A DNA stretch of 64,000 bases from Eremomyces bilateralis CBS 781.70. Taxonomy: Eukaryota > Ascomycota > Dothideomycetes > Eremomycetales > Eremomycetaceae. Position 1 is the stretch's first letter; each line of letters opens with the position of its first letter. The notes under the pieces are model-generated. The model saw nothing but the letters and a program-made list of their open reading frames with translations, did not search any database and was not told where the DNA came from. Position numbers and translations under genes: made by a program. The stretch covers positions 1,022,123 through 1,086,122 of the forward strand of contig NW_022985068.1 in NCBI RefSeq assembly GCF_010015585.1, in the 5' to 3' direction. Positions 54,051 to 64,000 of the stretch are shown piece after piece.

Positions 54051-57000
54051 ATTTTGAACTTGATGAATTTTCAAAGGTGAGTATCCTCCATCTCCTCTAC
54101 CTTTTCTACTGACACTGCTAGTATTCCACTTTCTTGCAGAATACTGACTTTGCATTGTGAGGAATTTTGGGGTGGGGTTCCTGGTTTCAGTGGTTTCAGC
54201 ACATGGTGAGTTTTGGGAAGCACCTGCGCTCCAGTTGATCTCTCACATCTCTTCACTGGTATATGTAGAAATCCTTCATAGCGGAATCTGAATTTAGAAT
54301 CCCCTTTGATCTGACTCCTGAAATTTAAGTGACCCCGATGTATCAGTTGCGGAGGCGTTTGTTGCCCCAGTAGTGTGTTCTCGTTTGTCGTTCTGCAGGT
54401 ATATCCATACTTGTTTGTCGTTATGATGACAAACCTCGTCGTGAGATCTTTTTGCACTTCAGCTTGCCCTCTCAAACGTATAAAATGATACAATTTGCCT
54501 TCAATCCAAAAGCGTTTTCTCCCAATGGCAAGTTCACCCACATCGGTGTGCGACTGCTGGCAGAGGACTGACAAAATGGAAGTTCGATGATGCCATGACC
54601 AAGGAGCATGACCAATCTGACAGCTGCTGGGGCCTGTCACGCTACACGGCCATGGAGAGAAGGGCACTCATCTCGCATGATGATTGTTATGGCCTCCTAG
54701 TCGTGGCGTATATGGATATGGTGGGTGGATTGGACAATCATAGCCTCCTAACCATGCAGTATAAGAACTCGGTGAGCAGACTTGTCAATTCATTTCGGTT
54801 CTATGCTGACCATGCCTAGCATAGGAGCCGGATGAACAGATTTGACATTTATAGCCTCCTATTCATGGCATGTCCGAACATCGTGAGTTGGCTTGTCAAC
54901 GCATTTCAGTTACAGGCTGACCATGCCTGGAACATGAGTCTGGCTACTTCCGTTGAATCAATCTGGACCTCGCATGGGCGGGGGATTCATCGGGTTCAAA
55001 GTGTGGAGAGTCGCCAAGAATGCTTGAGATCAGGTTCTTTGTGGCGCGGGGATAAGTCGACTGGGAAGGGAGTTTGTGGAGGTATACGCTATCCTCATGT
55101 GAAGAACTCGAAATCTTCGATAGCAGCTGCTTAGGAACAATCCCGTCCCCTCGAACGAGTCCCGTTCATCCACTGACGTGAAGGTCGCGAGCTATACCAC
55201 CCAGTTCTGGATGATTCGAAGAGAATCGCATCCAGCGATAGCGGCTTTCTGGAGGAAAAGGTCCAGTTGCGAAGATGTCGAAGAAGCTAGCTGCGACACC
55301 CTTCATGCCCTCTACATTTTCATCTCCCCTCTTTCCGAAACCTTCGAATTGCTAACGCATTCCCTCGACCCATATTTGAGGCCCGACTCGCCCAGGATGC
55401 GTTCAGTCGTGCGGCCGAGCTGGACTGGACGAAGCTGACCAATTTTCACTATTGGGATGGTTCTAGCTAACTAGTCGCATGGGAAGTCGCCGATGCGCTA
55501 CAATTAGCAAAATAGAAACTGGATGGGAAGAAATTCGATACCAACATTAAAGGGAAAAGAGACTAATCATGGATGATGAGGGTCCGGCTGTGAAGGTGGC
55601 GAGGAGGATATTTTCGATATCGACGAGAGACGCTTTCACGCGATTCGACCCGTCGCTGGGAGGAAACCCGTCTAGACCCCTTGGACAGTCTCCACGATCT
55701 GCGGCGGCCTATCGCGCATGCCACCGAGTAAGGAACCTCTCTTGGCTCCAGAGCTTGCAATTGACTGACTCCAATAAAAGCAAGGCCACGGTCGCGACAA
55801 CAAGAGCAGATATAACCTTTTTTCCTAGCTCTTATCCTGTATCCGAACGAAGCAAGTTCACTTTGAACTTCATTTTCACCTCCACGGTTTCCTATTCCAA
55901 ACTCACTTCGCTCTTCTGAGACGTGCACCGACGGCGAGATGAGCGACGATGGTGACAACGCGAGCCGCATTCGCTTGGACAATAACCTCAGCTACGACGG
56001 CACCACCGCAACCGGTCGATTCGAAGGCGAGTGGTAGTTCCTCAACGCACAAGCACAGCATCAAGACCAAAAAAGGATGTTGTTCCCTCGGTCGGTCAGT
56101 ATGGCGTTCTCTGGTCGGCCCAATCAGACATGTCCGGGTGCCTTTTTCAAAATACCTCTAGAATTTTGACAGGATGATGGGTTCCGATTACAGAGAAGGG
56201 TTGTTACTTGTATATAAAACTAGAAAATCTGGAGAGCTGCCCACATGCATTGCCATTCTCGACGATGCGATCAATCAGTACGGCATCCGGTACGATCTCC
56301 CTCAGTGCCGTAGGTACCTCGTTTCCGCGATAGGACAAGGCGGGACCAACTTCCGCATATCCTGCCGCGTCTCAAGGCTATCCCGCCGGAGCTCATTGTA
56401 GCCACTTAAAGACACAAGTATATATCTCCCAGGGATTGGATAGACGAACTCATCGCAACAGAAGGCGCAAATGTATTTTCTGGGGAGACTTTGAATCATT
56501 TATAAACAGAAGAGCAAGAGACGCAGACGGAATAATGCGAGACAAGCAAGTATATTTAGGAACCGTTTCTCCCGGCCAAGCCCTTGGAGATGCGAATGCA
56601 CTGTCGCTCCAAGTCTTGCCCATGCCGAGACGGGTCGAGTCCCGGGTCGATGGCCTTGTCCAACGAAATCTTAAATGGCAAACTGGTCAGTCGTCGTGAT
56701 CGGCGAAGAGACACGGTTGTCTCGATGGTCATGTATATTCTAGGTCTCACGAGCATGGCAATTCGGCATTCCTGCTACCGCTCGGGCGATGACAAGGCCT
56801 TTATTGTCATCGTAGGAATCGCTCTCACGAGTTGGAGCCATCGCGATTGTCTCCGGCTGGCGGTAAGATGTCGAAGAGGGATTGGGTGAATGTACAGGAG
56901 ATGGGGTATGCTTCCTAAGAGATATGACGAGTGTCGAGTGGGAAAGATATATTTACAATATATACCATACTAGGCGATGGGATGTACAGATTACATCGAC

Positions 57001-57613
57001 TAGCTCTTATTGATGGGACTCGCGAACCATTCGCACGCCACCTATTTCAAATCTACCGAGATAGAGATATGTTTGTCGTTCCCTAACGTCTTCAGGACCT
57101 GCATTGGTATAGACAATCACATCAGAAAGAAGTGCTTCCCATGAACTTGCCGAGACAAAACGGTGAAGTCATGGACCAACTCATTTATGATTGGAGGTTT
57201 GTAGAATTGCTCTAGCGAACTGAGAGGCGATACCGGAACCAATCCGGTCATTAATATCCACATCTGGGGAGAACGATAAGACCAGCCTCAAGGATTTGAT
57301 TCCATAATCCGTGGAGTGGGGTTGTCGTTGTTGTGGAGATCCGATCTGCTAAAGAATTATTAGCGGTTTCCCCATCCGCCATCCCCCCATCCCCCCATCC
57401 CCCGCATACTATCTTCAAGCATTTCCCGGCATGACCGAGGGATGCCGCGTCGGATTAGCGAACGGATCGTCGTGCAGATGGAGGTAAGTGCCTGAGTAAC
57501 TTCGTAGATTGATTTCTTTTTTCTTCCTCTACTTGTCTCTGTTCCGTTGAGTCCGTTTGACCAAGTATTTGTTCTTAAATTTGTGAATCTGTTCGCTTCA
57601 ATTGCATACCAAA
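54051..57613. other. Gene-poor region with short repeats
   Basis: About 3.6 kb. Contents: further intron-like signals after the small gene, a 198-codon minus frame at 54667-54071 with no recognised motif, degenerate duplicated segments at 54687-54928 (separate entry), and a plus frame at 55569 (MDDEGPAVKVARRIFSISTR) of about 116 codons that may be chance or part of a small spliced gene. A CCATCCCCC simple repeat lies at 57376-57405. No known protein family is seen. Confidence 0.4.
54687..54928 (+). repeat. Degenerate tandem duplication with intron-like ends
   Basis: Two ~78 bp units (54740-54817 and 54851-54927) share ATAGCCTCCTA, CATG, GTGAG, CTTGTCAA, CATTTC and GCTGACCATGCC in the same order, 111 bp apart. 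A partial third unit (TTATGGCCTCCTAG) starts at 54687. In each unit GTGAG to CTGAC resembles a donor and branch point, so the duplication may have copied an exon-intron block. Confidence 0.55.
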
Positions 57614-59505
57614 ATGGTCATATTCAAGTCAAAACAGCCGGAAGTCCATGGTACATGAAGCCTGCAGAGATTATTGTCGTCCCCTACAGCTCATATAGAC
57701 TAACCATGTCTCTTGTGTAGTCCCGACGGATCTCACGACGTGGGACTGGTTGTTCGATTCCGAGTATTCTCCAATATTCCGGTATCCTGCGTTCGAGCAA
57801 GCCGGATATCAGAATGCGGTCACAAAAGAGCGTGTATCATGGCAGGAGGTGAAGGATTACTCGACCTACGTATCAACCGCCTTGGTTAAGAAGTATGGGT
57901 TACAAGAAGGGAATACCGTTGCGTTGTTCAGCCAGAACAACGTCTGGTACCCGGTTGCAATGCATGGCGCGGTCCGCGCAGGTACGCTTCCAGGCTCTCA
58001 CCAATGTAGACTGCCACTGACTAGGTTGCAGGAGCCAAAGTCTCTGGTGCATCTCCGGCTTATAATGTAGAGGAGATGTCGTACGCGCTGAAAATTGGGC
58101 AAGCCAAGTTCCTCATGACTGCTCCGTCATCGATGGAGGTAGCCGTAGCTGCCGCTAAGAACGCTGGCATCCCGAAGTCTCACATCTTCCTCCTTGAGGG
58201 GAATCTGGATGGATACTCAACCATACATGACTTGATCGCAATCGGCAAGAGTTATGGCGAGAATGGGCAAACTCCTGCGTTCAAAATCCCAGCCGGAAAG
58301 GAGAACAAGGATGTGTGCGCATTCTTGAGCTTCAGTTCTGGGACTACGGGATTGCCAAAAGCTGTAAGTCACAGCTATCCAAGGATGTGTGTCTGGAGTA
58401 GTACTGATTAAAGTAGGTTATGATTGCGCACCAGAACGTCATCGGACAATGTACGCAAATACAACAGATAACACCAGTGGATCAAAAGAAATCTCTTGCC
58501 ATATTACCGCTCTTCCACAGTAAGATTCAGTTATTTCAGATATAAGAGTTCAAGCTAATCGTGTTAGTCACTGGTCTCGTTCATGGCCTTCATCTTCCAG
58601 TGCTATTGAACGCAGAAGTCATTATGTGCCCAACGTTCACAATGGAAGCCATGCTCGATACTGTCGTCGAATACCACTTAAAGGAGCTTTTGCTAGTTCC
58701 ACCTATCCTCATCCGCATGGTTCGAGATCCTATCGTGGACAAGTACGATCTGAGACACCTGACCCGCTTCTCCTCCGGCGCAGCGCCGCTCAGTGAAGAG
58801 ATCATCCAACAACTGGCGAAGAAGTTCCCGGGAACAGGCTTCAAGCAAGGCTACGGCATGACCGAAAGTTGCTCGTGCATCACAGCCCATCCCCCGGAGC
58901 TCTACGACTACAAGTACGCGCACACCGTCGGAACCATCGTCGCCAACACCGAGGTTAAGATCATCAAGGAGGACGGAACCGAAGCCACCTACAACGAACC
59001 GGGAGAGATCCTCGCTCGAGGCCCGCAGGTGGTCATGGGATATCTAGACAACCCCAATGCCACGGCCGAAACCTTCGACGCGGATGGCTGGTTGCACACC
59101 GGCGACCAGGGCGCCATCAACGAGGAAGGGATCATTACGATCCTGGACCGCATCAAGGAAATGATCAAAGTGAAGGGAATCGGCGTTGCGCCGGCCGAGC
59201 TCGAGGATCTGTTGCTCGGCCATGAGAAGGTCGAGGACGTTGCCGTGCTTGGAATCCGCGACGACTATGCTGGCGAGCTGCCGAAGGCGTTCGTGGTGCC
59301 TAAGCCGGGCGTGAAGCCGTCACGGGAGCTGGCTCTGGAGTTGATGAAATATGTCAAGGACAACAAGGTCCGGTATAAGCAAGTCAAGGTGGTCGAGTTC
59401 ACCGATGAGATTCCGAAGAGCGCCAGTGGGAAGATCTTGCGGAGAGTGCTGAGAGATGCGGGCGACAGGGGCTTGGTGGTCAAAGACGAGAAGGCTAGAT
59501 TGTAA
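57614..59505 (+). CDS. 4-coumarate-CoA ligase-like acyl-CoA synthetase, peroxisomal
   Basis: Five exons, 57614-57650, 57721-57981, 58032-58363, 58417-58519 and 58568-59505, join in frame and give 556 residues. The ANL adenylate-forming signature is FLSFSSGTTGLPKA (~residue 200), followed by HQNVIGQCTQ, QGYGMTESCSCITAHPPE (A5), GEILARGPQVVMGYLDNP, DGWLHTGDQGAINEEGIITI (A7), DRIKEMIKVKGIGVAPAELE (A8) and PKSASGKILRRVLRD (A10, catalytic Lys). The chain ends ARL, a PTS1-type peroxisomal signal, so action in peroxisomes on a carboxylic acid (aryl or medium-chain) is likely. Such enzymes form an acyl-AMP and then the CoA thioester. The substrate cannot be named. Confidence 0.92.
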
Positions 59506-59740
59506 TGGACACGATCTTGTACGAATCATAGGAACCAAACCTTGGATTACAATCCCCTTTCCTAGCAGCTCCTTACGAAAGTCAATATTTCAATAGTTCA
59601 TATTCGGTACATGGTCAGATGCTCGCTAATACCCAAACATCAAAACGCCTCGCGCAAGACTAGTTGTCTAATCGCCATGCCCCAGTTCGGCCTTTTTGAG
59701 CCCCATAAACGCCAGTGGTAGGAATGATCCAACGTCCGCC

Positions 59741-60531
59741 TCAAATCACCCACCGATAGCTAGCATATCGCCCGGCCGTCTCACTCCTCCTGATGATCTT
59801 GACGACCTGCCCTCTCCTCAGCCCCATATACCTCGCCACTGGATCGTTCACCTGCATTCTCGGCAGCTGGCTCTCCTTCAACCGATACCGCTCCAACAAC
59901 TTCGCCTTCTCCTCCCGGCTCAGCAGGATATGCTTCGGCACCAGCTCATGCTTCGTGATGTTCACGAGCAGATCTGTCTCCTTGAACAGCTCGATGATGT
60001 GCGGCAGCACCGTGGGGATCAGCTTCCGCGCCGACGGTGTCATGTCGACGCCATGCACCAGAATTCCTGTGTAGAAGTTGTTCTCCGTGATGGTGTGCGC
60101 GAACTGCCGCATTTGCTTGATCCCCAGGTTCTCGTCGTTGTTGAATTCCACGTACACGTTGCCGATCTGCGGCTCGACTTGTTGGTCCTTCTTCGGCGGG
60201 GGCATGTAGAGTTGGAGCATCTCTGCGCTGGGTTTGAGGTGGAATCGCATGCGACCACGGCTGTGATACGGTTAGTAAGCAAGAGCAATGCTTTTGGGAG
60301 AGGGATGGACGCACTCCGCGAAGCCTAATGGGTCGCCGTACTGGGCGCGAAAATCATCGAGAGAGATTTCGATTTCTTCGTCCGTGACTTCGTAACCCTG
60401 AACCGTTTAGCGTTTTCCTATGCTACCAAAGATATTCAATCACCTACCCTGTCGCGACACAATTCCTTGACGGTCTTGTATATACGCCACATCTTCACCA
60501 GATCTTTGCTTCCTTCGCCTGAGTCGTCCAT
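59741..60531 (-). CDS. RPB5: RNA polymerases I, II and III subunit RPABC1 (Rpb5)
   Basis: Three exons, 60531-60448, 60397-60315 and 60260-59741, give 228 residues (yeast 215). The N-terminal jaw domain reads [20 protein letters not shown] and [20 protein letters not shown]. The universally conserved C-terminal domain is seen as [60 protein letters not shown] and [12 protein letters not shown]. Rpb5 sits at the downstream DNA entry of all three nuclear RNA polymerases. The gene is convergent with the acyl-CoA synthetase (235 bp) and divergent from PPM1 (440 bp). Confidence 0.95.
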
Positions 60532-60971
60532 GATGAAAGCCGCTGGATGAAACGATAGGATCCGGTTCTTATGCTCTGTCTGGGTAGACGAGGATGACGG
60601 ACAGGATTATTGAAGGCTTATTCGTTATTGTCAAACTCCCACTGGTTATAGCAAGTTACTAGGTAAGTTGATGCTGTCGGAGTCTAACTTCAATTTGACT
60701 TTCGCGACTATCGCGACGACTGTTGAAGAATTTCTGGTCACGTGAAACGGGGTCCATACCTGGTTTCCTCAGCCAATCAATGCGCGTCGTTGCTCCAATA
60801 TCATTCACAAGCAAAGTCGATGTTGAGGATGTTGATATGTGTGGATAACCAAAGTTGGCTGTAATGTTCTAAAATTCCATCCCCTAATGTCTTAATTCAA
60901 CAAGAGATTTACAAGTACCATGAGCAACCTTCGAACATCTCCTGAGTCTTTCTCTCAAAAGACTGTCCCCG
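60532..60971. promoter_or_regulatory. Divergent promoter region, RPB5 / PPM1
   Basis: 440 bp between divergent start codons, AT-richer than the genes. No specific site is assigned. Confidence 0.4.
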
Positions 60972-62167
60972 TTGGCTCCACCCACTCCTCCACCTAATAT
61001 GGCGTCTCCGAAGCTTCCAAACCTCCTTGATTCGCTCAAGTCGGGCTCGAGTGGCGCTCGCGGTCGCGGACGGGGACGAGGAGGTAGTTCCACTGGAAGT
61101 CGTGGCCTCACGAAAGATCGGGTTATTCAGCGGACCGATCAGGATGCGCTCCTGTCTCGACTGAGTGCCGTGAAGATCGGGTACTTGGAAGATCGATTCG
61201 CGCATGCGTTCGTGGATGAGGAGCCGCCGAAGCGGTTCCCTATTATAAATCGAGGTAGTAAAGTCCCGAGGAATAGTCCGTAATATAAGCTGATTATTCA
61301 TCAGGGACCTATGTTCGATCTATGGCAATTGACCGACTTGTCCAATCATTTGTAAAAGTCTCTCCTGACCAGAAGAAGCAAATCATTTCTCTTGGGGCTG
61401 GCTCTGACACTCGTTATTTCCGCTTAATCTTTTCCGACCCCTCTCTCAATCTGGTCTACCATGAACTGGACTTCAAGGAGAACACCCTGCCAAAGGTCTC
61501 TGCCATCCAGAAGAAACAGTCCTTGCTAAGTGCCATCACATCGCACAGGGACAACGCCACCACCGTTCGTATAGATGTCCACGAAGGGACGATCACTTCA
61601 CAAGGCTATAATCTCCATGCCGTTGATCTTAGACAGTTCATAAACCCTTCAGATGCGCCCTCCCTTCCCAACCTTTCCCGAGATTGTCCCACTCTTCTTC
61701 TCTCCGAGTGCTGTCTTGTCTACCTGCAACCTTCCGAAGTCTCCTCTATCATCACCACCTTCAGTCAGCATCTGATCCCTCCACCTACTCCCATTTCTCT
61801 GGTTTTATATGAGCCGATCCGTCCGGATGACGCTTTCGGTCGCACCATGATTACAAACCTTGAGAACCGTGGCATCAGCATGCCTACTCTCACTGTATTC
61901 CCATCGCTGGCATCTCAGCGGGCACGGCTCGAAGAGGCAGGGTTCAACGGTGGCCAAAGTGCGGCGGATATTAAGTTCTTGTGGGAGCGATGGGTGGACG
62001 AGGGCGAGAAGGAGAGAGTCGCGGCACTGGAGATGATGGATGAAGTGGAGGAGTGGAACCTCCTGGCGCAGCATTACTGTGTCGCATGGGGTTGGAGATC
62101 GGCGGATAATGATCACGACGCATTCTTGCGCAGCTGGGGTAATCTTCCATTTCAGAACGACAAATGA
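60972..62167 (+). CDS. PPM1: Leucine carboxyl methyltransferase 1 (Ppm1, PP2A methylation)
   Basis: Two exons, 60972-61254 and 61305-62167, give 381 residues; the Met at 60999 (MASPKLPNLL) is another possible start. The family hallmarks are VIQRTDQDALLSRLSAVKIG (N-terminal helix), RGTYVRSMAIDRLV, the SAM-binding KKQIISLGAGSDTRYFRL, the acidic VYHELDFKEN, and TLLLSECCLVYLQPSEVSSI, followed by the C-terminal QHYCVAWGWRS. The enzyme methylates the C-terminal leucine carboxylate of the PP2A catalytic subunit, which guides holoenzyme assembly. An Arg/Gly-rich stretch (GARGRGRGRGGSSTGSRG) near residue 30 is a fungal feature, probably disordered. Confidence 0.93.
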
Positions 62168-62278
62168 ATATTGATCCCAATCATTTCCCTCATCAGTCAT
62201 GACATTAATTCTCACATGTCTTCGGCTCAGTCCATCCATCGATCCTCCTCCCAATTCCCGTTCCTGTTTGAATGCTTG

Positions 62279-63178
62279 TCAGTATGACTGGCAGCCTTTG
62301 AGGGTAATAATAGAGAGCACCAACCAGGTACCGTTCCTCCTGAAGTTCAAGTATCTATCCAGTAGGCCAACCAGGAGACCAAGCAGAAAGACGATGAACA
62401 GCACGAAGTCGTAGAATAGCAGTACGATCGTGATGCGATCCCAAGGTATGCTCTTTCGGTTGACCGTTAGCTATCGTCGGACCAGCGTTTCGCACCCTGA
62501 GAGTACCTCGTCCGAGAAATCCAAGCCCAAGTACGTATTCGACTCCCGTTCCGTTTCCGTTTCGTTGTCGGAATCCCTCTTGCCGAATCCATGTGCCGGC
62601 ACCTTGCCGACATACATGCTGTTGTATTCCTTTACCGATTCCTGCCGGTATAATGCAACGACGGGGTCGACCAACCACCTCTTAGCTGCCCTAATCGGGT
62701 TAACAAGCGTATTCGCGCTGGATCGACCCGGCCCGGGTGGTCGCGCGACTTCCGCCCCCATCGTGACCCCGAGCGCGGTCTTTGTTGTCGTCGCCCTCCC
62801 TGTATCCTCGTCGTCCCACCAACACGACATGTCGTAGAGGACCATCATATCAGTGGCAACCGGCTCCCCATCCACCGTGACGCTCGAGATACTCCGTCGC
62901 TTGAGATCTCCCGCATCGTGTGCACTAAAAACGGCTTCTTCTTCGGAGGCAGGGTAGGTGGTGACGGCGACCTGCGTGCATGTTGGTCCGGAGCGGCTGA
63001 GGATCAGGCTCCCGAACTCATCGGTGCGGAAGACGGGGGGCGGGGCGGTGGTGATCGTGGTGAGGGTGGTCACCAGCGTGTAGGTGGCCGTGTAGATGAC
63101 GACTTGAGCATCGGCGGCTTGGATCAAGGAGAGGATGATATAGAGCCATGTTCCGGCGTTCATCAGATGCCCAAGCAT
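62279..63178 (-). CDS. Secreted-entry protein with one C-terminal membrane helix, unknown function
   Basis: Two exons, 63178-62507 and 62452-62279, separated by a 54 bp intron (donor GTACTC, branch CTAAC, acceptor AAAG) that removes an in-frame stop, give 281 residues. The chosen Met (MLGHLMNAGTWLYIILSLIQ) starts a signal peptide; an upstream Met at 63226 would add 16 residues. The lumenal part contains TATYTLVTTLTTITTAPPPV and DMMVLYDMSCWWDDEDTGR. The second exon encodes the hydrophobic helix ITIVLLFYDFVLFIVFLLGL followed by VGLLDRYLNFRRN, so the protein is probably a type I membrane protein with a short basic tail. No family is recognised. Confidence 0.65.
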
Positions 63179-63660
63179 TGTCCTGACGGTGGAGTGGCGA
63201 AGTGAAAGTGAGGGAGCTGGAACCAAAATTTAGGAATGGCGTGGAGGTGTGTTGTGTCGGGAATGGAAATCGTTGGGCAAGGTGAATGGCGAAGGAACGA
63301 TGCAAGCAACTTGACGGACTGTTAGACTGGCGATCGGGACTTTAACGGGTTTAAATAAATGAACAACTCCATCATTCGGTACTCACAGAGGGCGCATGAT
63401 GCAGAAGTTTCAGGAACGTTTGCAGTTCTTCATTCACGGTTCAGCGACGTGAAAGAGTGAAGTCTTAAAAGCATATATACAAACCTGACCTTTGATCTCC
63501 AACGTCCCAGATCCATGAACCGTGACTCCTACATCATGTCAGCCGCCTTGTTGAAATTAACCGCCGACATCCCCGAACGGGCCGTCGCCACCCGATTTCA
63601 TTCCTATCGCATCGTTCCAAAGCCATGATCTTCTGAACGTCACTCATATTCCCTTGAAGC
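63179..63660. other. Intergenic region
   Basis: 480 bp upstream of the membrane-protein gene and downstream of the SHMT stop. No feature recognised. Confidence 0.4.
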
Positions 63661-64000
63661 TCATTTCCCCGGCTTTTCCCACACCAACGCAAACGTGCCC
63701 ACCCAGCTCTTCACCTCCTCCCTTAGCTGCACAATCTCATGGATCTCCTCTCCCTCTTTCAAATACTCCTTGAACGCCGCGACGCTGCCGGGGTTCTTCC
63801 GGTTCCGCGCCTCCGCCGCCTCCTTGGCAGACTTGTCCACTTTCAGCGTGATGGAGACGGCGCGGTCGACGATCTCGGCCACGCGCGCGAAGTCGTCGGC
63901 GTCGAACCCGCGGGTCGTCATCGCGGGGGTCCCCATGCGGATACCACCCGGCTTCATGGCTGACTTGTCGCCTGGGACCGTGTTCTTGTTCGCGGCGACG
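63661..64000 (-). CDS. Serine hydroxymethyltransferase, C-terminal part
   Basis: The frame enters from beyond the window and reads [20 protein letters not shown], then [20 protein letters not shown], ending [10 protein letters not shown] with stop at 63661. NKNTVPGD and [15 protein letters not shown] are universal in SHMT, close to the C-terminal substrate-binding Arg (in GGIRMGTPA). The enzyme is PLP-dependent and interconverts serine and glycine with tetrahydrofolate. The N-terminus, PLP lysine and any mitochondrial presequence lie outside, so cytosolic (SHM2) and mitochondrial (SHM1) forms cannot be told apart. Confidence 0.93.
   Translation of the reverse strand, partial: VAANKNTVPGDKSAMKPGGIRMGTPAMTTRGFDADDFARVAEIVDRAVSITLKVDKSAKEAAEARNRKNPGSVAAFKEYLKEGEEIHEIVQLREEVKSWVGTFALVWEKPGK

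Noticed and set aside
54071-54667. 198-codon minus-strand frame as a real gene.
   Set aside because: No recognised motif, and the plus strand shows better splice signals across the same stretch; left as unproven.

Overview
The window is nuclear DNA from a filamentous ascomycete (Pezizomycotina, most likely Eurotiomycetes-like). Evidence: short 45-90 bp spliceosomal introns with GTRNGT donors, CTRAY branch sites and NAG acceptors; a dispersed 5S rRNA gene; fungal-only families (DUF2985, DUF3112, fungal STAND N-terminal domain, Fungal_trans_2); and a PepC/Alp2-type vacuolar subtilase. All coordinates, splice joins and family calls were read by eye without database searches.

Layout. (1) 1-11.8 kb is ordinary gene-dense DNA: a Rab-GAP (GYP2/MDR1-like, cut by the window start), a STAND-N-domain/TPR-like protein, a small secreted protein, SEN15, a DUF2985 membrane protein, a D-2-hydroxyacid dehydrogenase and a Frm2/Hbn1-like nitroreductase. 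(2) About 12.0-39.9 kb is an accessory, transposon-rich island. It holds a roughly 7 kb Tnp2-like DNA transposon with terminal inverted repeats, GTGTC-rich ends and two divergent genes; a stop-riddled Tc1/mariner copy; a divergent gene pair made of a stand-alone fungal STAND N-domain protein and a NACHT-WD40 NOD-like receptor (NLR) with 13 nearly identical 42-residue repeats; a broken MULE and a 5' fragment of a second one; a broken cullin-like gene reduced to the N-terminal half; a DUF3112 membrane gene with an apparent frameshift; a fungal transcription-factor-domain gene and an SDR; a 5S rRNA gene; a decayed gene possibly related to tyrosine recombinases; and a second Tc1/mariner copy with an assembly gap. 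(3) 40.7-64 kb returns to conserved housekeeping genes: a large disordered fungal protein, RTT103, clathrin light chain, DBP9, vacuolar subtilase, then a gene-poor 51.96-57.6 kb stretch with a candidate small multi-intron gene, then a 4CL-like acyl-CoA synthetase with a peroxisomal tail, RPB5, PPM1, a secreted/one-pass membrane protein and the C-terminus of serine hydroxymethyltransferase.

How the parts relate. The flanking genes serve basic processes (tRNA splicing, transcription termination, RNA polymerase subunit, ribosome biogenesis helicase, clathrin coat, PP2A methylation, one-carbon metabolism) and show no operon-like link. The biologically striking part is the island. The NLR with homogenised WD40 repeats, beside a divergently transcribed gene encoding only an NLR-type N-terminal domain, resembles fungal non-self-recognition receptor/effector loci and is the best candidate for an undescribed system. 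The transposons around it show C-to-T/G-to-A type stop codons as expected from repeat-induced point mutation.
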